Assembly: GCA_021792755.1 (NCBI GenBank)
Contig: JAJYUA010000025.1
Span: 1 to 59,330, forward strand
Origin: Pseudomonadota bacterium
GTDB taxonomy: Bacteria; Pseudomonadota; Gammaproteobacteria; Steroidobacterales; Steroidobacteraceae
Direction of reading: 5' to 3'
DNA length: 59,330 nucleotides
Below are positions 53,030 to 59,330 of the stretch, piece after piece. The translations under genes and the position numbers were made by a program. Position 1 is the stretch's first letter. Each line of letters starts with the position of its first letter. Under the pieces are notes generated by a model, which was not told where the DNA came from, searched no databases, and worked only from the letters and a program-made list of their open reading frames with translations.

Positions 53030-54676
53030 TCACTGGCGGACCGCGAACGTGGCGGTCGCCAGATAACTCTGGCCGATCCGCGGATAATAGATGCGCGCCG
53101 GCCCGCGGCCGGCGTGAGCCGGCACGAACAGATCCAGGCACTGCATCGGTCCGCCGACGAACACGCGGTACAAGGTGCCGCGCGGCCCGCGGTAGACGTT
53201 CACCGGCGCGAGTCTCGAGTAGGTGGGCTGGCGTTCGTGGAATCGGCCGTAGTCCCGATAGATGTCGACCCGCGGATCCGGTACGGGTAACCCGGAGGAT
53301 TTCGGCACGTACGCATCGAGGATCGCCACCAGATTGCCATGCGGCTCGCTCAGCCAGGGGGCGCCGTAGAAGCCCGGCAGGTCATCACGAACCGGCAATA
53401 CGCGCCCCGAGGACAGATTGCGCACCGCGCTCGCGAGGTGCGGCCGGTCGCTGGTGCAGGCCCCGATCAGCGCCGGGGCGTCGCCGGCATGAGCCGCACG
53501 GATGAAGCTGAACATCGAACGGCTGTGCAGCCTGCCGAGATCGATCGGCGGCTCGCCACTCTGCAGCGGCGCTCCACCGAAATCGTAGGCTCCGGGCGGC
53601 AGGCCCGCGCGGTGCGGCGCGACCGTTGCCGGTGAGATCGCAACGACCGCCACTGGCGGGTGTGGGACGGATCGGTGCCGTACTTTCCACGCCAGACGCT
53701 TGGCGCGGGCTGCCACACGTTCAAGAAACGAGGCATCAGGACCGGCCCGCGGCGGCTCAGCGGCGCTTGCCCGGCCGAGCGGCGGTGGCGTCGGGTGGTA
53801 GGTCACGCCGGAGAAATCCGCTGGATTCGCCGTGCGCAGCCCGAGATAACGCCTCAGCTCGATCATCGACGCGACATCGACGATCTGCACTCGCCGGTTC
53901 TGCTCCCGGCCTTGCGCCGTTGCATTGTTCGCGATCGGTAGCGCATCGCCCGCACCCTGGTAGTAGAGGTCATAGCCCGGTACGCCGCGGGCAGCGAACA
54001 CCTCGGCGACCACCCGGGCGCGCGCCGCGGACAACCGCTCCGCCCACAGCGGATCCGAGGTCTGGGCCGCATGCGCCACGATCAGCACCTTGCGGTGCTC
54101 GGCGGCCGCGATGGCCTGAGGCGGTGCCTTCGGCCCGAGCGCAGCGACCAGAACGCGAGGCGTGTACTGCGCGGCGATCTGTTCGAGGTCGCCACGTGCC
54201 CCCGGCACCAAGCGTGCCGAGTGCGGCTCGAAAATCACACCCTGATCCTGGATTTGCACGTCGAGTCCGAGCGCATGTTGACCGCCGACCCCGAGCTTCG
54301 CCGGCGTGATGGTGGCGCTGGCGAGTTTGAGGTGATCCTTCTCGGCGATCTGGTACAGCGTGCAGCGGCGCTCGTCGATGCTGTGCCCGATCAGTCCTCC
54401 CACCGTGGCACCGACGGCCGCCCCCACCAGCACGCCCTTGTCGCTCTTCTCGACTCGATGACCCACGAAGGCGCCAACCACCGCGCCGGTCACGATGCCG
54501 ATGTCACTCGCGTTGTTCGAGCAAGGGTTCGGATTGTCGAACAGGTCGGTGACTTTGTGCTGCATCGTGGCGAGGAATTGCGGCTCATGCACGCCCGAGC
54601 TCGTCACGCAGCCGCTCGAGGCGAGCAGCGTCGCAGCGCACAGGCTACCGAGCACGGCTCGCATCCGCCGTCTCAT
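53030..54676 (-). CDS. OmpA-domain lipoprotein with glycine zipper
   Basis: 548-aa protein from ATG 54676. The signal ends in a lipobox-like LLASSGC near residue 22. Residues ~60-105 are a glycine-zipper region (GIVTGAVVGAFVGHRVEKSD, GVLVGAAVGATVGGLIGHSI). An OmpA-like peptidoglycan-binding domain follows (about 160-275), with RKVLIVAHAAQTSDPLWAER, LSAARARVVAEVF and REQNRRVQI. The C-terminal ~270 residues are a domain I do not recognise, Pro-rich then beta-rich. It is the first gene of the operon, so it probably anchors the complex to the outer membrane and cell wall. Confidence 0.8.
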   Translation of the reverse strand: MRRRMRAVLGSLCAATLLASSGCVTSSGVHEPQFLATMQHKVTDLFDNPNPCSNNASDIGIVTGAVVGAFVGHRVEKSDKGVLVGAAVGATVGGLIGHSIDERRCTLYQIAEKDHLKLASATITPAKLGVGGQHALGLDVQIQDQGVIFEPHSARLVPGARGDLEQIAAQYTPRVLVAALGPKAPPQAIAAAEHRKVLIVAHAAQTSDPLWAERLSAARARVVAEVFAARGVPGYDLYYQGAGDALPIANNATAQGREQNRRVQIVDVASMIELRRYLGLRTANPADFSGVTYHPTPPPLGRASAAEPPRAGPDASFLERVAARAKRLAWKVRHRSVPHPPVAVVAISPATVAPHRAGLPPGAYDFGGAPLQSGEPPIDLGRLHSRSMFSFIRAAHAGDAPALIGACTSDRPHLASAVRNLSSGRVLPVRDDLPGFYGAPWLSEPHGNLVAILDAYVPKSSGLPVPDPRVDIYRDYGRFHERQPTYSRLAPVNVYRGPRGTLYRVFVGGPMQCLDLFVPAHAGRGPARIYYPRIGQSYLATATFAVRQ

Positions 54677-54831
54677 CGCTGCTTCCCGCCGCGACCGATC
54701 GAACTGATTGCATCGATTGCGCTCGGCGCGCGCACCGTCGGCATGACCCGTCACCTCGTGTTGTTCTGCTGGGGCGGTTCCTTGCGCAGCCCTGCCGCGC
54801 ATGTTTGGGCACCGTGGCCTCGGCGGGCAAC

Positions 54832-54847
54832 CCCCCCAAACGGGGGG
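54832..54847. promoter_or_regulatory. CCCCCCAAACGGGGGG palindrome in divergent region
   Basis: A 6-bp perfect inverted repeat around AAAC lies between the divergent OmpA-lipoprotein operon and the Sel1 gene at 54914, 67 bp before the latter. It may be an operator, for example of the response regulator downstream, or a hairpin in the 5' leader. Confidence 0.4.
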
Positions 54848-54913
54848 ATCGCTATTTGCGCGGCGGGATGGAAACTTTGCGCCCCGCAGCTGAGCGATGG
54901 CCGAAGGACTCCG

Positions 54914-55873
54914 ATGGGCAAGCGTTGGGTATCGGCAATGCTCGTGCTACTGGTGCTGATCCCTGCGGTCGGTGCGCAGCAGCCCGCCGCTCCATCCGGC
55001 GGCCACCCGGTGCGCGCCATGCACTCTGCGGGCGACCTCATCAAGCTGTTCGGTGTGAAGCCGCCCGCGCCGCCCCTTCCGCCGGCCATGGCCGCAGCTC
55101 TTGCCCACGTGCCGCCGGCTGTCATCGCCGCCGCGCACGCACCGCCAGTCGGTGCGCCGGCGATGCGCCGCTCGAGCGCAGCGGTGCGGCGGCAAGCCAT
55201 GCGCGAGAATGCGCTCGGCGTCGAGTACGACAAGGGCATCGGCGAACCGCAAGACGCCGCCATGGGCGCCTACTGGTTTGGCCAGGCTGCGCGGCTCGGG
55301 TATACCAAAGCGCAGTTGAACCTTGCGGGTGATTACTACCATGGGCGCGGGGTGCCGCAAAGCTACGCTAACGCCAACGCTTGGTTCAGAGTCGCCGCCC
55401 GCCAGGGCGACAAGTGGGCGCAGTGGTGGCTGGGGCGAGATGAGTACTACGGTCGCGGTGGGCCGAGAAACTGGCCGCGTGCGCTTTATTGGCTCACGCG
55501 GGCCGCGGCCCACGGCCTGCACGGTACGCAGCTCGATGCACTGCAGGTCTGGCAGCGCCAGCGCCGCGAGCGCGCCGAGGCACGGGCAGTGCCGCCCTCG
55601 AACGGCTGCGCCAGCCAGAGCGGCCCCCGGCAGGTCACGGTGATCGACGAATCTGCGGACGCGAAGCGAATCACGCAGGTCGACATCGACGGCAGTCCCT
55701 CGCCGTTGTTCGGCGTGAACGAATACCTCGCGCCTGGCCACGAGATGGTCTTCCCGACCTTTCCGTACGCAACCGACCCTGAACACTACACCGTCACGCT
55801 GGTCGGGATCCGGCACTCATTCAGTTATCGCGTCCGCTCCTGCAATCAAATGACGATCGTCTTTCGGCAATAA
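54914..55873 (+). CDS. Sel1-repeat exported protein (divergent member)
   Basis: 319-aa protein from ATG 54914 with AAGGA upstream. Signal peptide MGKRWVSAMLVLLVLIPAVG. An Ala/Pro-rich region precedes about three Sel1-like repeats (~residues 95-205), including ENALGVEYDKGIGEPQDAAM, AQLNLAGDYYHGRGVPQSYA and WWLGRDEYYGRGGPRNW. The C-terminal ~110 residues are beta-rich with Cys near each end and lack the DFGAPALV signature of the other two Sel1 proteins. It is upstream of the two-component genes on the same strand. Confidence 0.8.
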   Translation: MGKRWVSAMLVLLVLIPAVGAQQPAAPSGGHPVRAMHSAGDLIKLFGVKPPAPPLPPAMAAALAHVPPAVIAAAHAPPVGAPAMRRSSAAVRRQAMRENALGVEYDKGIGEPQDAAMGAYWFGQAARLGYTKAQLNLAGDYYHGRGVPQSYANANAWFRVAARQGDKWAQWWLGRDEYYGRGGPRNWPRALYWLTRAAAHGLHGTQLDALQVWQRQRRERAEARAVPPSNGCASQSGPRQVTVIDESADAKRITQVDIDGSPSPLFGVNEYLAPGHEMVFPTFPYATDPEHYTVTLVGIRHSFSYRVRSCNQMTIVFRQ

Positions 55874-56035
55874 GAGCGGTAATCTGATACCAGGGGTGCG
55901 CATTTGTCATCGGCGCACCGCTTCATTACATCCGAGCGCATAGCGCATCGGGGCGGGTTCTTCATCCGGGGAGGCGGCGGACCGGTACCGATCGAGCCGG
56001 ACGCGCCCAGATCACGTTCAACAACGAAAAATCGC

Positions 56036-56653
56036 ATGCATATCCTGCTGGTGGATGATCACGCCTTGTTCCGCGGGGGCTTGCGGTTACTGCTCGCTTC
56101 GCTCAGTCCCGAGGTCCGTTTCCTCGAAGCCGCGAACGTCGAGGAAGCCGTGGCGCAGGCGCGCGAGCATAAAGACCTGCGGGTCTGTCTGCTCGATCTC
56201 GACCTGAAACAGGATCACGGACTGCCGGCGATCGGCCGGATCCGCCAGTGCGCGCCGAATGCCGCCATCGTGATCGTCTCGGCGGCGGATGATCCGATCA
56301 CCGTGCGCGCGTGCATCGAGGCCGGCGCCATGAGTTATATCACCAAGAGCTCCCCGCCGGACCTGTTGACCCTTGCGCTGCGGCGGGTGCTCGATGGCGA
56401 GGTGGCCCTGCCGCGCAGCGTCCTGGCCGCAAGCGACGGGACGTACCGCGCGCGCATCCTCACCCCGCGCCAGCGCGACGTGCTCGCCGGCCTGAATCGC
56501 GGGCTTTCGACCAAGTCGATCGCGCGGGAGCTGGCCCTTTCCGAGCACACCGTCAAGGAATACCTCTGCGACATTTTCCGCCTGCTCGAAGTTCACAACC
56601 GTACCGAGGCGGTGATCAGAGCGAGCCAGCTGAGTCTGCGCGCGGACGCCTGA
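56036..56653 (+). CDS. NarL/FixJ-type LuxR response regulator
   Basis: 205-aa regulator. The receiver domain has the acidic pair in LLVDDHALFRGG, the phosphoacceptor Asp in VCLLDLDLKQDHG, SA near IVSAADD and the conserved Lys in YITKSS. The LuxR-type HTH is ILTPRQRDVLAGLNRGLSTK then SIARELALSEHTVKEYLCDI. The start at 56036 (MHILLVDDH) fits the family; no clear ribosome site is seen. It is 2 bp before the histidine kinase, hence its cognate partner. A role in controlling the adjacent Sel1/OmpA genes is inferred. Confidence 0.93.
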   Translation: MHILLVDDHALFRGGLRLLLASLSPEVRFLEAANVEEAVAQAREHKDLRVCLLDLDLKQDHGLPAIGRIRQCAPNAAIVIVSAADDPITVRACIEAGAMSYITKSSPPDLLTLALRRVLDGEVALPRSVLAASDGTYRARILTPRQRDVLAGLNRGLSTKSIARELALSEHTVKEYLCDIFRLLEVHNRTEAVIRASQLSLRADA

Positions 56654-56655
56654 GC

Positions 56656-58416
56656 GTGCCCACCCCGAACGACCAAGGCGGGGAGTTGCGGGGCGAGTTG
56701 CTCACGCTGCATGCACGCATCCTGCTGCGCATGCCGATTTTCGAGCTGGTCCTGATCGGCGTGATCGGTTGGATCGTATTGCCCGACATCGCGCTATCCG
56801 TGTTTCTCGCCTGGGCGGGATTCGCCTTCGGTGTCGAGTGCATCCGCGCCGCGACCGCGCGCCGGGCGCTGGTGCGACTCGCCGCCGACCCGTCGCCGCG
56901 CATCCATACGGTGTTTGTGGCGCTCGACGGAGCCGCCGGGCTCGCGACCGGCTTGGCGGCCGTGCTGTTTTTGGCGCGCATCCCGATCCTCTCGCAGGCG
57001 ATCCTGGAAACAACGCTGTATACCGTTGCCGGCGCGGGTGTTGCGGTCGCGGTGTCTTCCAAGCGCTTGCCTGGCCTGTACTCTGCGTCGGTCTTGGTCT
57101 GCGCCGCCGCGGCCTGGAGCACGGTCCACCCGGCTAAGGCGCTGGTGGTGATTGCCCTCACCGTCGCGTACTGGTTGTTCCTCATCGGCGTGTCGGGGGA
57201 CAGCGAGAGGTTGCTGCGTCGTTCGCTCGCCATTCGTCGCGAGCGCGATGCGGCGCTGCGCGAACTGGAGCGGCGCAACCAAGAGATTCAAGAGCTGGCC
57301 GCGCGCGCCGAGCGTACCGCTCTGACGCGTGCCCGCGTGCTGGCCGCCGTCAGCCACGATCTTCGCCAGCCCCTGCACGCGCTGTCCGCCTACAGCGCGG
57401 TGCTGCTGGCGAGCCCAAGTGCGCAGACGCTGCGGGAGGCCGGGCACAACATCGATACGCTGGTGCGTTCGCTCGGGGAGATACTGGGCGAGCTGTTCGA
57501 CTTGTCGCGACTATCGAGCGGCGGCTACTGCCTGCAGCACGAGCCGTTCGCGCTCGATCGGCTGACGGCGGGCGTGTGCGCGGAATTCACCTCAAGCGCG
57601 GCGGCGAAGGGCCTCTCGCTCAACTGGGAAGTCGCTCCTGTGGAGCTGATCGGCGATGCGAGCGCGATCGGGCGGATCGTGCGCAATCTGCTCGATAACG
57701 CGATCAAGTATACCGAGCGGGGCGAGGTGCGCGTGATGCTGGCGCAGGTCGCAGGTGAAGCGATTCTCGAGGTGTGCGACACGGGCCGAGGCATCGCCGC
57801 TGAAGAGCACCGGCGCATCTTCGAGGAGTTCTATCAGATCGAAGGTGCGAGCGAGGACCGTCCGCAGGGTGTCGGTCTCGGCCTCTCGATCGTGAAACAT
57901 CTGTGCGAGCTGATGCGCGCGCGGATCGAGCTGCGCTCGAGCCTCGGCGCAGGTACCCGATTCACGGTGATGATGCCCGGTGCCCGCGCGGGCACCGGTG
58001 CCGCCGGGGTGCTGCGCTCGATAGAGGCCGGCCGCGAGTCCTGGCGCGGAGCGCGGGCCTACGTGGTCGATGATGATCCGGCAGTGCGCACCAGCATGCA
58101 GGTATTGCTAGCGCTCTGGGGCTTTGAGGTGCACTGCGCCGGCTCCGCCGGCGAAGCCGAAGAGCTTGTCGCTCAGCGCGGCCGGCCCAATCTGCTGCTG
58201 ATTGACCTGCGGTTGCCGCACGCTCAGGATGGCGCCGCCGTCGCGGCGCGCGCATGCGCCGCCCATGGCGAGTTCCCGGTTCTGGTCATCACGGGCGAGA
58301 GTGGGGAGTCTGCGTTTCGCAGCGCCCGCCAGCATGGCTACACGGTGCTGCAGAAGCCGGTCCCGTTCGACACCCTGTACGCGGCCGTGAGCACCGCGAT
58401 GCAGCGATCGCCCTGA
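56656..58416 (+). CDS. Hybrid sensor histidine kinase with C-terminal receiver
   Basis: 586-aa protein from GTG 56656. The N-terminal third is a membrane sensor with about five or six hydrophobic helices (LVLIGVIGWIVLPDIALSVF onward) and no periplasmic domain. A short coiled coil follows. The H-box is VSHDLRQPLHALSAYS, the N-box IVRNLLDNAIKYT, and the G-boxes DTGRGIA and GVGLGLSIVKHL. The C-terminal receiver contains VVDDDPAVRTSM, LLLIDLRLP (phosphoacceptor) and LQKP. The HDLRQPL H-box with a C-terminal receiver places it with kinases usually paired with LuxR regulators. Confidence 0.92.
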   Translation: MPTPNDQGGELRGELLTLHARILLRMPIFELVLIGVIGWIVLPDIALSVFLAWAGFAFGVECIRAATARRALVRLAADPSPRIHTVFVALDGAAGLATGLAAVLFLARIPILSQAILETTLYTVAGAGVAVAVSSKRLPGLYSASVLVCAAAAWSTVHPAKALVVIALTVAYWLFLIGVSGDSERLLRRSLAIRRERDAALRELERRNQEIQELAARAERTALTRARVLAAVSHDLRQPLHALSAYSAVLLASPSAQTLREAGHNIDTLVRSLGEILGELFDLSRLSSGGYCLQHEPFALDRLTAGVCAEFTSSAAAKGLSLNWEVAPVELIGDASAIGRIVRNLLDNAIKYTERGEVRVMLAQVAGEAILEVCDTGRGIAAEEHRRIFEEFYQIEGASEDRPQGVGLGLSIVKHLCELMRARIELRSSLGAGTRFTVMMPGARAGTGAAGVLRSIEAGRESWRGARAYVVDDDPAVRTSMQVLLALWGFEVHCAGSAGEAEELVAQRGRPNLLLIDLRLPHAQDGAAVAARACAAHGEFPVLVITGESGESAFRSARQHGYTVLQKPVPFDTLYAAVSTAMQRSP

Positions 58417-58639
58417 CCGGCTGTCGCTGCCGCCTGCCGCGGCCCCCGCCAGCCTCGGTGTCCGACATCGCAAAGCCCATGCGCTCGTAGAAACCGACGG
58501 CGCTTTTCTTCGCGTCCGTTATGAGAAGCCGGCAGCCGACGCGACAGGCCACATGATCTTTGACCAGCGCGATTATCCAGTCGATCAAAGCGCGCCCGAG
58601 GCCCTGCCCGGCTGATGCGCCCGAATCGCCTGCTCTCAC
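58289..58639 (-). pseudogene. Truncated GNAT acetyltransferase remnant
   Basis: Minus-strand codons between about 58610 and 58460 give ASAGQGLGRALIDWIIALVK, then LLITDAKKSAVGFYERMGF, the acetyl-CoA-binding motif and C-terminal motif of a GNAT enzyme. The N-terminal half is absent: sequence upstream on this strand passes into the repeat. The reading then continues into Arg-rich out-of-family sequence. This is a gene fragment. Confidence 0.65.
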
Positions 58640-58673
58640 GCGCTACACAGCCCCGTGGTCCCTCATGACGAGT

Positions 58674-58803
58674 CCCGCAGGGCGGCGGGCCGGCCCCTGC
58701 AAGCTCCGCTTGCTCACTCCGGGCGATCCGGCCGCCTTCGCCGGAGGTTGCATCGATCGTGCTGCGGCGCGAGGCCGGCAATCAAGCAGAGGCTCACGCC
58801 GGC
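58674..58803. repeat. 130-bp dispersed direct repeat, copy B
   Basis: Ungapped match to 47862-47991 with about ten mismatches by eye. It lies between the GNAT fragment and the hydrolase fragment, so both remnants end at its borders. Confidence 0.85.
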
Positions 58804-58944
58804 GTAGCTCTCGAACTTCATCTTTATCCCGGGACCTATCACGGCTTTGTGCCTGCGTTGCCCGAGGCTCGGGTATCCATCGATGCCGAACGCGACAGTC
58901 GCGCGGCATTTGCAGAAACTGACCGCCAAAGGATGCCTGACTGA
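58759..58944 (+). pseudogene. C-terminal remnant of an alpha/beta hydrolase
   Basis: The frame encodes ALELHLYPGTYHGFVPALPE then ARVSIDAERDSRAAF, the typical end of acetyl-hydrolase/dienelactone-hydrolase-type proteins with the catalytic His in YHGF. Everything upstream comes from the dispersed repeat. The fragment overlaps the start of the ATPase frame at 58883 in another frame, indicating a rearrangement junction. Confidence 0.55.
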
Positions 58945-59330
58945 AACGGGCCATACGAGGAATCGCTCCTACAAGCTTGCCGCGCTATCCAGCTGGCAGC
59001 GCACATGCCAGATTGTTCCGGGCTTGGCGAAGGACGTCGTGTGGACCGACGACGTGTCACAAGCTCTCGGGCAGCTACCTGACAACGTCAAAAACATTTG
59101 GCATCATGGCTTTACCGAGATGTTCAACAATGCCATTGATCACTCGGAGGGCAAGTCAATTGCGATCACGCTCACCAAGACCGCGGCCAGTGCCAACATG
59201 ATGGTGTCGGACGATGGCGTGGGCATTTTCACAAAGATTCAAAGCAAGCTGGGGCTGCTCGATGCAAGGCATGCGATCGTTGAACTCTCCAAAGGCAAGC
59301 TCACCACGGACCCCAAGAATCATTCCGGTG
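58883..59330 (+). CDS. Winged-helix/GHKL ATPase protein (runs off window)
   Basis: An open frame from ATG 58883 to the window end encodes NATVARHLQKLTAKGCLTET then GHTRNRSYKLA, the recognition helix and wing of a winged HTH. A GHKL ATPase domain follows, with the N-box FTEMFNNAIDHSEGKS and G-box VSDDGVGIFTKI. Proteins of this build are often encoded beside a STAS-like DUF4325 partner. The first half of the HTH is missing, so the gene is either 5'-truncated at the hydrolase junction or starts further upstream. The C-terminal part lies outside the window. Confidence 0.75.
   Translation, partial: MPNATVARHLQKLTAKGCLTETGHTRNRSYKLAALSSWQRTCQIVPGLAKDVVWTDDVSQALGQLPDNVKNIWHHGFTEMFNNAIDHSEGKSIAITLTKTAASANMMVSDDGVGIFTKIQSKLGLLDARHAIVELSKGKLTTDPKNHSG

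Overview
The window is high-GC DNA from a Gram-negative proteobacterium, most likely a gammaproteobacterium of the Nevskiales/Steroidobacterales/Xanthomonadales type. The evidence is three large TonB-dependent receptors, an OmpW porin, an OmpA-type lipoprotein and a PEP-CTERM protein behind a sigma-54 promoter. The taxonomic guess comes from gene content only. No rRNA or tRNA genes were seen.

1-5.7 kb: a FucA-like class II aldolase and mtnA (methylthioribose-1-phosphate salvage), then a polyphosphate-glucokinase-like ROK kinase with 6-phosphogluconate dehydrogenase, then gabT. 5.8-10.7 kb: a TonB-dependent receptor with a TPR-sulfotransferase downstream. 11-16 kb: an amine/GABA-type set of XRE-cupin regulator, PYROXD2-like flavoprotein, APC permease and PaiB-like protein. 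16.5-18.4 kb: a transketolase. 18.6-19.9 kb: a PEP-CTERM gene, a duplicated copy of its 3' end and two 170-bp structured repeats. 19.9-25.3 kb: TonB receptor with a DUF2946-like gene, OmpW, and a lipase-like lipoprotein. 25.5-28.8 kb: a lipid-modifying set of CFA-synthase-like methyltransferase, geranylgeranyl-reductase-like flavoprotein and YkoP-like protein. 29-31.5 kb: a third TonB receptor, divergent from an IclR regulator and a cytochrome c.

33.3-47.9 kb: a tryptophan-tryptophylquinone amine dehydrogenase cluster. Its order along the minus strand is class III aminotransferase, aauE, aauD, [transposon], FAD amine oxidase, TSUP permease, aauB, aauA, cytochrome c, iorA, iorB, with a divergent MocR regulator. 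The proposed flow is periplasmic oxidation of an aromatic or similar primary amine, electrons to cytochrome c, and aldehyde oxidation by the molybdenum enzyme IorAB. Three 15-bp operator-like sites link the IclR gene, the third TonB receptor and the oxidase-aau-ior operon into one proposed regulon. A 2,987-bp transposon (18-bp terminal inverted repeats, 8-bp target duplication) sits inside this cluster and carries an IS1-like transposase, a P63C protein, a small basic protein and HicAB.

47.9-58.8 kb: a region bounded by 130-bp direct repeats. It holds the least familiar system here: an operon of OmpA/glycine-zipper lipoprotein, four-helix membrane protein, degenerate vWA protein, two Sel1-repeat proteins sharing a C-terminal signature, and a small membrane protein. 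It is divergent from a third Sel1 protein followed by a response regulator and a hybrid histidine kinase. The last 900 bp are gene remnants (GNAT, alpha/beta hydrolase) and the start of a GHKL-ATPase gene that runs off the window.
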